Program-made: the position numbers and the translations under genes
Part shown: in pieces, positions 10,930-23,270 of the stretch
Layout of the letters: each line of letters begins with the position of its first letter
Position numbering within the stretch: the first letter of the stretch is position 1
Notes under the pieces: model-generated
Told to the model about the DNA's origin: nothing
Database searches by the model: none
What the model saw: the letters and a program-made list of their open reading frames with translations, nothing else
Assembly: GCA_028023455.1 (NCBI GenBank)
Contig: JAQFVV010006505.1
Coordinates: forward strand, 1,011,616-1,075,615
Length of the DNA stretch: 64,000 nucleotides
Reading direction: 5' to 3'
Origin: Epiperipatus broadwayi
Lineage: Eukaryota > Onychophora > Udeonychophora > Euonychophora > Peripatidae

Positions 10930-12720
10930 AGAAAATTATTTCCTCTTAAATATGAAGCTTCGTTATAAATCACCATAAATGTCTGCACAATCCTCCAACA
11001 CAGTACGAGCATGAGCCCAAGAAGACATATTACCTACAACTCACCATGAATCTCTCAGGAAATCCCTGTCTTTTTTCAGTTGGTATTTATTTTCATAACT
11101 GAATGACTTCAGTAGTAGGCATTATAGGTCCCTTTGGTGCCATAAACAGTCATAATTTTAAAAAAAACATGGTTGACCTGTTATCAAGCAGTAATATAAA
11201 AAATATTATACGAGTAGAACATTTTTTGAATATAAAATTGACAGAATTACTAATATGAATATTATACCATCTTCTCCACAAAAAATCAGATAATCCTTTT
11301 CCACATATCCTGAGTCATAAGCACATCAGGCTTTCTTTATCTTCATAATAATTGATCCAAATATTTCTTCCAGTATTTCTGGTGTGGTGTGGTAAAATCT
11401 AAAATATCTTTACTCTCCTTTTTTATAACTTATCAGTGAAATTTTAGCTACTTCCAGCAATAAATAATTCACATTTTGTTGATCTTTAATTCTACCTTCC
11501 ACTTCCAATTCAGGATAGACATTATTTTGATTTTTACCTGACCAATGTCTTTTTCAAGGTCTCCATGGCTTGATTTTTCTTTTTTACCTATGTTTTATAT
11601 TTTCTATCTCCAAAGCATGTATGTAAGCTTGGTCAATTTTCTCAGCCTGCACGATTCATTGGTCATGCATATTGGTATCCAATACTTTAATAGTTTGTCT
11701 ACTTGCTCTATGGTCTTATTATAAGTGTATAAAATCATTTGTTCAACTTTGAAGGACAGATTTGGGTTCTTAATTTAACTACCTGTCTTCTAAAAAACTA
11801 AGGATAGCCTTCATCATCACAGAATTTCTTCTGCATTGCCTGGTATCCATTAGCATCTTATCTCTCTTTTGTTCAGAAGTAAAAAAGTATTGGGTTTGTA
11901 AAATTATAATAAAATAAAAAAATGGTATCCCATCACTTTATGTGGCTACATGCTATGACTGGCATATATTCTCCAGACATCAAATTCAGATTAAAACATA
12001 TCTCTAATCTATATGGACATTCTACAGATGCTTCAAATATCGGACCTTTCAACATTTAAATTTTAAAAAATTGATTTATATTGGAGATGACATCACTAAA
12101 CCAATTTCCTTTAAACTCTGTTCCAATTCTATTGCCTTTTTGCATTATATCCACTCCTATGATTTCTGTTTTTATATCTTCCAATTTCATGTCTTCATTG
12201 CCAATTTTATTTTTCCTTGCTTTACTTCTATTTTGTCAAGCCTATGTATAATATCTGCTTTAATTTCTTTTTTCTGTTCTCCATTCTTTTGCTAATTTTC
12301 CTACGTCAATTTTCACAGACATTTTAAAATTATTTAAAAAAAGCTTAGGTTATATTTTTTATATTTTCTTGTATCTCAATTACTGCTTTCTCATTATCTA
12401 TCACATGGATATCTAATACTTCTTTCTTTTCACTACACTCTTCTTGTTTCTCTTTTAAATGATTAAATTTTTACATTTTTTGGAGAATATTTTTATTGTA
12501 TTATCCCTTTCCTCATCCTTTATGAACTCTCCAATCATTTATGGAGATTCTTGAAAGTTAACATTATATTTTTGTTGTCATTCGATGAGGTTTTTTAGCA
12601 TGGTTTAATATATTACCTTCATTTTTTGTAGGTTTTCTTTGCTTAAATGGTATAATATTTTCAAGTCAACTATAAGTAGTGTTGCTTCTACAGGCTTAAC
12701 TTTGATCTGTTTGAGCTCTA
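10930..12720 (-). pseudogene. Possible decayed gag-like reading frame
   Basis: The minus strand has broken runs of charged protein-like sequence: an acidic Lys/Glu-rich part near 12,380-12,460 (EEKQEECSEKKEVLDIHVID without stops), a Lys-rich part near 12,200-12,320, and near 11,750-11,900 a run like QAMQKKFCDDEG followed by RRQVVKLRT. The last recalls the gag segment RSQAVKLKTL of the LTR element at 48.85 kb. Stops are frequent and I see no zinc knuckle. The family assignment is inference; it could be another lost retroelement. Confidence 0.25.
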
Positions 12721-12861
12721 ACTCTATCAGTTGTTCTGTCTTTGCCTTATAGTTTTTTCTATGATTCTTATTTCATTTACTGATCTGTTAGTCACATTAT
12801 ATAAATATATGACAAACAAAACAAGGTATAAATGTTGTAGCTTGCTCTTAGCTTGCATTTT

Positions 12862-13067
12862 ATGATCACTAGATGGAGCTTTACCAATAGTTCCTAACAA
12901 GCTTTTGTTTACATAAACGCGGAGAGCCAACTAGCTGAGGTGAGCCAACTAGCTCGAAACCATGGTCTAAAGATTGGAGACAATGAAAGAGATATTGAAT
13001 TCTATCTCTCTCAGCGTTTATGTAAACAAAAGCTTGTTAGAAGCTATTGTTAAAGCTCCATCTAGTG

Positions 13068-13082
<15 letters not shown>
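12862..13082. mobile_element. Palindromic MITE-like element, copy 2
   Basis: The arms begin atgatcactagatggagc and end with the inverse at 13,082. They match the copy at 2034-2193, but the centre contains an extra segment with agccaactagctgaggtgag. The right end runs into a (TA)n microsatellite of about 45 bp. Confidence 0.75.
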
Positions 13083-13120
<38 letters not shown>

Positions 13121-13499
13121 ATTTGATCAACAACAACACTGCTATTGTAATATAACTTTATTGATACCTAGTTTATTACACTACATTTATCATAAGTAGG
13201 CAAACATCTCCAGAAGTATTCAAACTTGTCTGAATTCACACTTATTCAAATTTTAAAACTCTTTTGCCAACTTGACCTTCCCAACTCCTCTCTATCCCTA
13301 ACATTATTGATAATTGTATACTACTTATAAATAACTTTAGTGACAATCTCATTTTTCATTCCAAATGACACCCTTTCCCATTTCATAGCACTTATCTTTA
13401 TAAATGTTATACATATTACTTGGGCACATACACATTGTGTATCACTAATTTATCATAAAACTATAATATGATGGGGAAAAACATCTTTTTGTAATCTTT

Positions 13500-13704
13500 T
13501 ATATACAAGTATATTTTATATACCTGGAGTCTAGATGTAATGTAGTGGATTTAACTGACAGATATTCAAGCTCCCTTTAGCTATCCATTTTCTCACCCAA
13601 TCAATACATATGACCACACCCATGTGAAAAAGATAAATGATCTCCAATATATATATATTTCATACTAAACTAGCACTCAGCAGTTGGTCTAGATCATCAT
13701 CTTC

Positions 13705-13746
<42 letters not shown>

Positions 13747-13970
13747 ATCAGTGCTTGGTTTATATTAAGAGAGAAAATCTTCACACTTTAATAGACAGGT
13801 CTCAATCTACTTCACCCTTCAACTCTTCAGCCATTCACACCATTAGAAATCTGATGATGGAATGAGCAAAACACTTGTTAATGCTAATGTTGTTGTCATA
13901 CACATGTTGATCTTAATTCACTTTGACCCTAATATACAAAGAAGAGGGATAGGCAGGATACAAGCTGAAT
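13500..13970 (-). repeat. SINE-like hammerhead repeat, decayed copy
   Basis: Landmarks on the plus strand: ctatccattttctcacc, tgaccacacccatgtgaaaaagataaatgatc, the inverted hammerhead (13,638-13,696), a CA/TA microsatellite, aatcagtgct, and cttcagccattcacaccatta...tctgatgatgg. The same order occurs in both arms of the foldback at 23.28-24.52 kb. On the minus strand the B-box-like segment lies downstream of the ribozyme. Confidence 0.65.
13638..13696 (-). ncRNA. Hammerhead ribozyme remnant (core mutated)
   Basis: Minus strand: stem I TGATC / bulge TAGA / CCAA, core CTGCTGA, stem II GTGCT-AGTTT-AGTAT, GAAA, an AT-only stem III, then TTGG / A / GATCA closing stem I. Architecture is preserved, but A6 of CTGATGA is C, which should abolish cleavage. 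The stem I pairs GATCA/TGATC covary with those of other copies. Confidence 0.75.
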
Positions 13971-13984
13971 TTGACAACAGTCTG

Positions 13985-14577
13985 AAATTATTGTTGATTG
14001 TTATTGATATTGGGATTGTCTAACAGTTTTTTTCTCATGGGTCATAGCATCAGCCAGGAAGCGAATCCGATAACCCGGGACAACTACTTGTAAAGCAGCT
14101 GCTGCTGACCTCTCGACCACCAATGCTTGACGATTGTCTAAGTGTTGACTGGCTTTTAATGATTATTTACAAACCCATTTAGCCTTTAGCATTATTAGAC
14201 TTATTATTTAAGTATACTTTAAGTGCAATTATAAATTTCAAATTGCACTTTGTAATATTGTAATTGACTATTTATTACTCTACATTTAGAGTAGGTTATA
14301 TCTACATGTTTAGAGAGGTTTATTTAAACTTTGTATCAATAATTTCAATCTTTGTGATCCAGTTGCAGTCTTTAGTGTCTATATAAATATAATGGACCAT
14401 AAATAAAGGTGGGATTCCACTTTTATTGTTAAAAGGAGGTTGCCTTGACAACTGGTTGAGATTGCTGATTGTTATTGATATTGGGATTGTCTGGATGTTG
14501 ACTGGCTTTTAATGATTACTTACAAATCCATTTAGCCTTGAGCATTATTATACTTATTATTTAAGCAATACTTTGAG

Positions 14578-14590
<13 letters not shown>
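13985..14590. repeat. Tandemly duplicated repeat, first unit carrying a SINE
   Basis: The segment gttattgatattgggattgtct...tgttgactggcttttaatgatta...aaacccatttagcc occurs at about 13,990-14,230 and again at about 14,470-14,575. The inverted relative at 42,765-42,925 shows this is a dispersed family. The second unit has no SINE and therefore serves as an empty-site reference. Confidence 0.7.
14023..14131 (-). mobile_element. tRNA-derived SINE, full-length, 9-bp target duplication
   Basis: It is a 109-bp insertion flanked by gattgtcta on both sides (14,014-14,022 and 14,132-14,140). On the minus strand it starts gtcaagcattggtggtcgag, has an A-box-like region, a B-box-like ggattcgcttcc, the family end gctgatgctatgac, and a short A-rich tail. 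The tandem paralogue at about 14,480 reads straight through gggattgtct into gatgttgactggc, confirming the insertion. Confidence 0.85.
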
Positions 14591-14608
<18 letters not shown>

Positions 14609-15194
14609 AAATGATAAATTGTATAATATTGAAATATATGTAATGGATTTACTGAAAGTGGGATAGAGTCTGACAATTATTTTAGTTACATTATCTAAAT
14701 TTACAAACAGTTGAAGGAAGTAATATAGAGAAGAGAAAACATGGATTACATTACCCTATATAAATAATGTGTGTGTGTCATTGGGGGGTGGGGTTACATC
14801 GTTTGGTGTCTTCTCATTCTAATATTGCATTTAAGGTTGGGTCAAATACTGGTAGATTAAGTATCTAAAGTAAAGATGATATTCATAAAATCAATTTACT
14901 TGTTTATTTACAAGATGGTTATGAATATGAGGGCTCTGACCCTTGAAAGCACTTACCTACATAATTATATACACCTAAGTCTTGTTTTATGAGGATTATT
15001 TTAATGCAAATTTGAAGTTATGCGATTCATATTTCTTCTTAATATCTTTCATATTTCACTATATTTATTAGATAACAAAAAATTTAAATTATTAATAACT
15101 TATTTTGACTTGAAATACTTTTTTTTTCTTTCAAAAATATAACGTTATATTAGCAGCTAACGTACATAAGGCCTGAAGCTGTATTTAGAACTTA
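14591..15194. other. AT-rich stretch, no gene seen
   Basis: It holds a (TA)n run at about 14,579-14,606 and a short GT run near 14,770. No coding frame or repeat assignment is supportable. Confidence 0.5.
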
Positions 15195-15199
15195 GCTTC

Positions 15200-15611
15200 T
15201 GCCGTGTATTAACAAAATCTTTACTCCGTGTTATTATTTATAATACCATAATGCTTTATTTAAACACAAACTTCTACAGTACACTCTACTTTTAAAACTA
15301 ATTACCTACTAAAATATATACATGAAAAAGTCTTTTTATTTGCTGTGTGTTGAAAAGTTCACACCTTTCTGGATTTATCTGTTCATTGGTTCAATTATCT
15401 TATTATTTCAATTCGTCTGTTCTTCTGCATTTCTACCAATCAAATTGTACTCCTAATTTCTCTGTGGTCCGGCTTGTTATCAATTTCTCTAAACGTAATC
15501 CTTTGTCTTCTATAATCCGTTTTATATTTTTATATTCCGCCATTCCAAAAACAAAATATATGTTGTAATTTCACTTCTGAAATATTTCTTTTTCTTTTAT
15601 CAAACACTTCA
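15200..15611 (-). repeat. 3' LTR of the gypsy element
   Basis: It begins tgccgtgtattaac and ends aacacttca on the plus strand (TG...CA). It is nearly identical to 19,515-19,927. A polypurine tract abuts it at 15,612. Confidence 0.95.
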
Positions 15612-15628
15612 CTTCCTCCCCTCATTTC
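15612..15628 (-). other. Polypurine tract of the gypsy element
   Basis: The minus strand reads GAAATGAGGGGAGGAAG immediately before the 3' LTR, the expected plus-strand primer. Confidence 0.85.
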
Positions 15629-15647
15629 AGAAGTCGAAATATTTCCA

Positions 15648-18412
15648 TTACACATAGTCTTTGAATCGTTCGGGTAATCGTCTATTTCTTGTAGGCCTGG
15701 GTGACTTATTCTTGTATTGTTCGTGTTTGTCTTCACCATTTGTTGCTATCGCAATTTGTCTCTCTTCTTCCTCTTTCCCCGTACTATTAATTCCACTCTC
15801 CTTAGTGTCAAACTTCTTATCCTCGCTTGGTATCCAATCCCATTCCTCTGACATTCTTTTTCGCATGTGGTTTATGTGTCTTCTATGTATTCTTTCGTTT
15901 GGACCATTTATTTCATATATCTTGTTTGACATCCGTTGTTTAATTGTTCCCTGAATCCATGTCTTCCTTAATATGTCTCTGAACCAGACTGGTTCTTCAT
16001 TCCTAAATTCTTTATCCATTTCATCATGTTGTATTATATTGCTCTCCTTTGGATATAATGCAGTTAATTTTGTTCTCAATTTCCGTCCGCATAGTATTTC
16101 TGCTGGTGATTTACCCGTTGCTGTTGATGGTGTTGTGTGTTGTGTCATCATGAACATTTGTAGCATTTCTTGTATATTTTTTGTTCCAGTTTTCCTCAAA
16201 TTTTGTTTCACTTGTTGTACTGCATTTTCCACTAGCCCGTTTGATTGAGGATGATATGGTGGTGACCACACTTGTTGAATATCATGTTCTTCACAAAATT
16301 GTTGCATTTCTGTTCCAGTGAATGCAGCACCGTTGTCTGATACCAATACCTCCGGGTATCCATGAATCGCAAAAATATTTTTAAGGCATTTGATTGCTTC
16401 ATTCGCCATCGTGTCTCGTACTTTATGTGCTTCTATCCATCTGGATTTTGCATCTACAAGTATCAACAACATTTTCCCATCCACTGGTCCAGCGTGATCT
16501 ATGTGTACTCTCTCCCATGGTTTCTTTGCTGGCTGCCAGGATGTCAGGTTCTTTTGTGGCATTGCAGCATATGTTTGGCATGAAGCGCATTTCTTTATAT
16601 AGTGTTCGATGTCTTCATTTATTTTTGGCCACCATACGTAACTATGAGCTAGAGCTTTAGCACGCACAATTCCTGGATGTCCTTCATGTAGTAATTTTAG
16701 TACTGCTTGTCTTCCCGCTGTTGGTATTAGCACTCTATCGCCCATTACAATACATCCCTTACATATTGATAACTGTTGTCTATTTGACCAAATCCCATTT
16801 GCTACGTAACTTGGTTTAGTTTCTGGCCATTCATTTCTAATCCATTTTATTAATTTTTTATATCCCTTGTCTTCTCTTGTCCATATTTCCACAGTTTTAC
16901 TATTTAATTTGTTTGATTTCATCGCATCAATGTAATTAATTTCTAATTCTTCCTTTCCTGTTTCATCTATATCGGGCAATCTTGATAGAGCATTGGCATG
17001 AGCTATTTCCTTCCCTGGTTTATAAATCAGCATGTAGTCATATGCAGCCAGTATGTTCCACCATCTTAACATGCGTGGGCTTATATGTTCTGGAGCCTGT
17101 CGGTCATTCCCTAATATCACTAGGAGGGGTTTATGATCTGTGATGATTTGAAAAGGTCTACCGAAAACAAACTGATGATATTTTCTTAGTGCAAAAATAA
17201 TTGCCAAAGCCTCTTTGTCTATCTGACTATAATTTCGTTCTGCCTTTGATAATGTCCTTGATGCGTATGCAATTGGTCGTTCGCCATTTTCCATTGGGTG
17301 TGCCAAAACCGCTCCCACACCTATTTCAGACGCGTCCGTCGTAATTCTTACTTCTAACGCATTATCAAAATGTGTCAACAGTGTATCTTCAGAAAGTAGT
17401 TCTTTTGTTTTTTCAAACGCTTCTTCATGTATTTGCATCCATTCCCATTTTTGTCCTTTTCTTAACAACTGATATAATGGATTTGCTATCATTGCTTTGC
17501 TTTTTAAAAAATTTTCAAAAAAATTAATAAGCCCTAAAAAGGCTTGCAATTGTTTGACATTCTTGGGTCTCTGCGCATTTTTTACCGCTCGCACTTTCTC
17601 TTTTATTGGTCTTTTCCCATTGTTAGAAATCACGTGTCCTAAAAATTCTAGTTCTTGCGTTTTCCATAAGCATTTTTCTTTGTTCAGTTTGATCCCCGCA
17701 TCTTTTAATTTATTACATACTTTAGTCAATCATTTCTGTAACTCACTTTCTGTTGTGGCTGTGATCAGAATGGCGTCACTCCCTGTATTCCATGTAATAA
17801 TGTGCTGAGTTTTGCCTGAAAAATATTAGGTGCTGTTGTCACTCCGAACGGTAGCCTATTGCATTGAAAAAGACCAAAAGGCATGGTTAGTGTTAACATT
17901 TGAGCTGTTCTATTTGTTACCTTAATTTTATGGTAGGCGGCGTTTAAATCTAACTTTGCAAAGAAAAAATTTTCATTTGCTAAACCGGCTAACAGCTCGC
18001 GAACGTTTGGAACTGGATACGCCCCTTTGGATAAAAATTTGTTTACCGTTACTCGGTAATCCCCACAAATTCTAACTTGTCCATTTGGCTTTGTCACTAT
18101 TACAATTGGTGTGGCCCATTGAGCGTCTTCTACTAGTGTCAAAACTCCTTCGCTTACTAGTTTCTGAATTTTTTGTTTTACTTTTTCATGTTGTGCAAAC
18201 GGAATCTTTCGGGGTTTGCACACAATTGGTCAGGTGTTTTTACTTAATTCTATGTCTACTGGGTCTGATTTGAAAACTCCTACTTGTTTTGAAAAAAGTT
18301 CCGGATACTACAGCGTATTCCTGTTCGAACGACATGTTTTTTATGATTGTTACCATAATTCCTAGTTGTTCGAACCATTCTCTTCCTATTATCGGGGCTA
18401 TGCTTCCTTTTA
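15648..18412 (-). pseudogene. pol: gypsy pol: protease end, RT, RNase H, integrase (broken)
   Basis: The protease tail lies near 18,370 (GREWFEQL). RT begins near 18,220 and includes VICGDYR-like and LPFGVTTAPNIFQ blocks, read in one frame to 17,765. The YxDD catalytic box falls at a frame break and reads SDAILIT, so the second Asp is lost; a TGA stop follows. The frame 15,648-17,729 is intact for 693 codons: RNase H (ITTDASEIGVGA, near 17,340), integrase zinc domain (HEGHPG...CASCQ, near 16,600), catalytic D-D-E (HIDHAG, SDNGAAF, NGLVENA, 16,240-16,480) and a basic tail ending at 15,648. Integrase looks intact; RT does not. Plus-strand frames over this interval are antisense shadows. Confidence 0.92.
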
Positions 18413-19462
18413 CTATATAATAGGTAGGTTTAATATTTCTTCTTTGTACCTAATTGGAATCTGTGTTTTTCCTTTTATTATTACTGTGTTTCCGCTGACG
18501 TCTTTGACTCTAATATTCGTTTTCTGTATTATGCATCTTTTATGACCTTTGGTAATATCGTTCCATTTTTCTTCTGATAAGAGTGATATTGCCGAACCAC
18601 TGTTGATTTCCATTTCTATGTCTTTTCCATATATATTCAGGGTTATCATGTATTGTTTTTGGATTTGTGCGCACACATTTTTTTTTACTTCATATTCCGT
18701 ATGTTGTTTATCTTGAGTTTTTGGATTTCTGCAGACTGATATTAGATGTCCTTTCCTTCCACAATTATAACAGGTATATGAACGCCATTTGCAGTTTTTC
18801 GATATGTGTCCTTGTTTTCCACAACAGAAACACTTTATTTGTTTTCCTCGGTCATTCCATTCTTTCGTATTTGTGCTCTGTTTTTTCCCTTCTGTTTTAT
18901 GTATTTTCCATGACTGTTCATCATTTATCTTGCCTCTGAAACACATTGCTTGTTCAATTACGAGCTCGTACGCTATCCCTATCCGTATTGCTATGTCATA
19001 GGTCAAATCTGGTTCCATTAACAAATTTTGCCGTAGCCGGTCTTCATTCATTCCCCATAACAACTGATCCAGTAGGGCTTGTTCTGCGAACTCTCCGTAT
19101 TGGCAATCTCTTACTAATTGTCTCAAAATTATATCGAAATCTCTTATGTTTTCACCTCTCTGTTGTCTTCTATTCCACAAGGTTAATCGAGCCATGAACT
19201 TCGATGGTTGTGGGCTAAAATAATTGGATAACTTGTTTATAATATTTTCGTATTCTGTTTCATCCGTTGTTGGCCCATTCATTAGTTTATGTATCACTTC
19301 AATTACTTTTCGTCCCACGAGGCATAAAAGAGCTGCTACTTTTTTATTATTCTCCGTAATGTTATTTAATTTAAAAAATTTTTCGAGTTGAGTGACGTAT
19401 AACGGCCATTCACCCGCATTTCCGATGTCGAACTCCGAGATGCTTCCTTGTCCTAAAGACAT
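18413..19462 (-). pseudogene. gag: gypsy gag plus start of protease
   Basis: A 349-codon frame starting 52 bp inside the 5' LTR boundary. Residues 1-170 resemble the gag capsid of Ty3/gypsy elements; two CX2CX4HX4C zinc knuckles lie at residues 211-224 and 231-244; an aspartic protease begins near residue 270. Its catalytic triplet is N-S-G (287-289) instead of D-S/T-G, so the protease is probably dead. The frame stops inside the protease through a one-base indel; the remaining protease continues in another frame of pol. Confidence 0.9.
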
Positions 19463-19493
19463 TTTAACTTGTCCGTCCGTAGGTTCAACTTTT

Positions 19494-19514
19494 CATGGCG
19501 ACTGCGCCAAGTTT
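19494..19514 (-). other. Candidate primer-binding site
   Basis: Next to the 5' LTR (minus strand) the sequence is AAAC then TTGGCGCAGTCGCC. TGGCGCAGTCG-type sites occur in many gypsy elements and pair with a tRNA 3' end ending CCA. Which tRNA is not certain from the sequence alone (a Ser-type primer is the usual suggestion). Confidence 0.6.
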
Positions 19515-19927
19515 TGCCGTGTATTAACAAAATCTTTACTCCGTGTTATTATTTATAATACCATAATGCTTTATTTAAACACAAACTTCTACAGTACACT
19601 CTACTTTTAAAACTAATTACCTACTAAAATATATACATGAAAAAGTCTTTTTATTTGCTGTGTGTTGAAAAGTTCACACCTTTCCGGATTTATCTGTTCA
19701 TTGGTTCAATTATCTCATTATTTCAATTCGTCTGTTCTTCTGCATTTCTACCAATCAAATTGTACTCCTAATTTCTCTGTGGTCCGGCTTGTTATCAATT
19801 TCTCTAAACGTAATCCTTTGTCTTCTATAATCCGTTTTATATTTTTATATTCCGCCATTCCAAAAAACAAAATATATGTTGTAATTTCACTTCTGAAATA
19901 TTTCTTTTTCTTTTATCAAACACTTCA
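19515..19927 (-). repeat. 5' LTR of the gypsy element
   Basis: 413 bp; identical to the other LTR except for about two substitutions and one extra A in an A-run near 19,865. Promoter and polyadenylation signals were not resolved by eye. Confidence 0.95.
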
Positions 19928-19932
19928 GCTTC

Positions 19933-22900
19933 TATATAAATAACCTATTTATACTAATGAGTAAATAATAATAATAGATTTATACTTACATATAAAAATA
20001 TCGCAATAAATATTCAAAAAATTTAAACTTTTAAAACGTATAATGTTATATATAACAGAAATAAATAATCTTTTAGATTTTTAAAATAAAAAACGAAGAT
20101 TTTATAAACTGAAAATAATCTTTCAAATGATAATTTTTGTTTTGATTGTGATATCATTTTTTTAAATATAGAAACAGAAAACCATTAACACAGCACAAGA
20201 CTTAAAATGGCACTAGTTGTACATGACATCACGAATAAAAAATAAAGTGGCTTAACAGGTCTCTCTGTGCATAATTGCTGAGAGATTATTGACTTCGTTT
20301 AAGGAGAAGCCACAATACATCACATCTGATTTCTTACCAGTTTACAAAACAACTCTAGTGGTAACGATTAAAATATGTATGAAAAATGTAAAATTAAATA
20401 TTGTAGTTAATAAAAAAAGTAAAAAAAGTTTGTCTTGTATTAATTTTTTTCAAATATTTGGAATTTTTTATTAGTCATATTTTATTTACTTATTTTTTTA
20501 ATGCGAATTTTAAAGTAATTTTTCTTTGTTGCTTTGCTTTTATGCGAATTCTGAAACTTACAGCACCTATCCCCCATTTTTCAAGGTAAATTAAATCTAT
20601 TTTTGTGTGATTTTTTTTAATGTGGGTTTTCTGTGGAACCTATGTATATATATAAAATATTTCTTTATTTGTCTTCAGCTTTGTGTGCTCCTGCATGTTA
20701 GTGCATTTTATATTTTACACTTTAGAACAATTAGCCACAAAGTTTAAACTATTTGCTCATTTCAACTAAATGTAATATTGTTTATAAAGTGGTATATCAT
20801 TGAGAATCCGGTTACAGTGGCGAGATTAAATGTGCATTATAGAAGAAAATCCATGAGCATGAACTGTGAATATGCAGAACATGCAGTGAATTGTAGTGTT
20901 GATTTTTGCTTTGATAATATTTTTATTTTATATATTATATTGATCCAGAATAGAAGGGGACTTAATGTATCTACACTACAGGGCGCCACTAAACATTTGA
21001 ACCTAGAAAATTTATATAATAGGCAGATACGTAAGTTAAAAAAAAATAATAAAAAAATTTTTTTATTGGTTGATTCCGGTCGTTAGCCCATTGTCACTAG
21101 CTCAGTGGAACAGCAGAGATTTATATTTTATAATAAATTCTTATCTAAGAATATTTTTTAAAAAAAGAATAAAATAAGCCACTGCCAGTAATTAACACAC
21201 AAACATTTATTTACGCACATATATATAAAATTTAACATTATTATTTTAGTATGTTTACTTTAGCATTTTAAAATTTAACTTACATTTTTAACTTTTATTT
21301 TAGATTTTAATTTACATTTTTATTTTTTATAAGTTCGCACAGATGGATTTATAAAAGTTTGTTTTATAAATGTTGAGTATAGATCGGTTACATAGATTAC
21401 ATGGTCAAAAACATTTCAAAATAAACATAAACGATCAAAATATAAAGTCATTGATGGAAATGCAGAGGGAAATTTATAAGAAACCCAATGGCATTCATCA
21501 TAAGATTCCGCATAGACACCAATAACTTAAAAGACATCCTAAATAAATACATCTTAGATACTCACCATAAGGTATCAGTATTTACTGAATGTCTATATAT
21601 TTTGATCAAATATGAAAACCAAAAACACAATTAACCAATAATGAATCCATGCAAGCATGTGTACCCAACTTAGATTTAATGCATTTTTATTTAGAGTGTC
21701 AGGTATGAATAGACTACATAGATTGCATTTGAAAAGAAATATTTTATCCCTTATTTAACCTTAGGCCAAAAGTTCGCAGTTAAACCAACGTCAATCCATC
21801 TGATATATCGATGTGTTCAATGTAATACGAATACGACAGCACAATTAGGTTAAGAGAAGAAATTGCCTCTCATCAGATAGGAATACTACATCTATCTGAT
21901 GATAAGAGCAATAAAAAAAACTCCATAGGAAGGAACTGCGGTCTCCATCTTATAATTCCTTCCATAGGCAGAACAGAAGTGTGTGGCATATAAAGTGATT
22001 CTGCCTGTAGTGAATCTCATACTACATCTACTAATTACACCAATATATCCAATCCATTGACCTAATTCAACTATGGAATGAATAACCTAAGATTACCTCC
22101 CTTAATATAACTTTACAAATCTATACAGCCATTCACGCCCGACTTAAGTTTAACATTTATATAATCTAGTTTAACGAAAACAGAAATCATAATAAAAACT
22201 TAAACAACAAAAAAGAAATGGAAATGATTTTACAAAAGAAATACATTAAATAAAATTACTTATTAATAAATTAAGTTCATCAGATAGGACTCTATTGCAA
22301 TTATTTTAAATACGGAACAAGTTTTAGAATTAAAGTTCTTATTGTTTAGTATACTGGAGTTTTAGAAATATATTTAAAGCTTAGAGTTCAAAAAGTTCTT
22401 ATGATTTTAAAACGTTCCTTTTTATCCATTGCTTGCCATTTGAACATGAATTCCCATGCCATCCTAAAGAGCTTGGTATTCTGTTGGCCATTTTATTTAT
22501 TCATCCGGAGGTCTTTTACTTTAGCTGGTCCTCAATGTAGAAAATGATAGGTCATTTCTCTTTCTTTCTTAGCAGAACTGAAGGGATTGAAGAGTGCATC
22601 TTTTCAATCCCTTCTCCTTCAACTCCGCACTAACACATATTACCACTACTGTCATACATCTCTCTCCTGCTCTTTTTTCCTTCACTTTTTATAGTAGACT
22701 TTCAGATTCAGTAGACATTATGTCACGACGATGGTGATGGTATTTTCGCTGAGGTCCGATTCCATGAGTGAATTTCTTTTATTGGCCATTCTGATCCCAT
22801 TGTTTTTCTCTCCTATCTGACCCTTGCTTATACATTTTAAATGCCCAAGGGCTAGTTTACATTTAACTAATTACAACAATCATTTCCATTTTATGATTAA

Positions 22901-23270
22901 TTAATGTGTTTTCCAAACTTAAAGATATATTTTTATCTCTAAATCTTTTTAAGTTTTTGCTTTTAAAATACTTTTTCTATTTTTAATAAAGTTTTATTTT
23001 AATAATTTTTTTTATTTCTCATCTGTGCGACTTTAAATATATATGAGTTTAGTATAGAATTTTAATTTTCAATTTTTAATTCTTAAAAAAGAAGTTTTAT
23101 TTGTGAACTTTTATTTTTTTCATGTTTAATAATAAAAAAAAAATAATGTAATGTCGTATGTGCCCATTACAATATAGAAAGTGATTTGAGGAAAAGAAAG
23201 ATAAAAGAATCATATTTTATAAATATGACAGACAATATATTGAATAAACAATGTGATTGTGTGAATATAC
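19933..23270. other. Long AT-rich stretch, no recognised gene
   Basis: A frame of 102 codons (20,778-21,086) resembles nothing I know and has no obvious start context. Near 22,575-22,610 there is a 12-13-bp hairpin (aagggattgaag/ttcaatccctt). Around 21,840-21,910 the word cagatagg/atctgatga recurs in inverted copies. Nothing else can be supported. Confidence 0.45.

Larger units (their letters stand above)
15200..19927 (-). mobile_element. Ty3/gypsy LTR retrotransposon, 4.7 kb, defective
   Basis: The two LTRs (412 and 413 bp, TG...CA) are flanked by the 5-bp target duplication gcttc at 15,195-15,199 and 19,928-19,932. Transcription would run leftwards: 5' LTR 19,515-19,927, primer site, gag, protease, reverse transcriptase, RNase H, integrase, polypurine tract, 3' LTR. 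The LTRs differ by about two substitutions and one indel, so insertion was recent. Yet the coding region has a frame break near 18,415, a stop at about 18,230, and a frame break plus stop around 17,730-17,790. No envelope gene. Confidence 0.95.

Noticed and set aside
13744-13775. A second, inverted hammerhead starting at aatcagtgct
   Set aside because: Weak resemblance to CTGATGAGTGCTGGTTTAG (also at 23,433 and 42,661), but the core CTGANGA and GAAA are not present in any of the three copies.
15661-19943. Many plus-strand frames of 60-103 codons
   Set aside because: They are antisense to the gypsy gag and pol on the minus strand, or lie in its LTRs, and have no motifs of their own.
20778-21086. 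102-codon gene
   Set aside because: No domain, no start context, composition as expected from AT-rich DNA, and no neighbouring gene structure.
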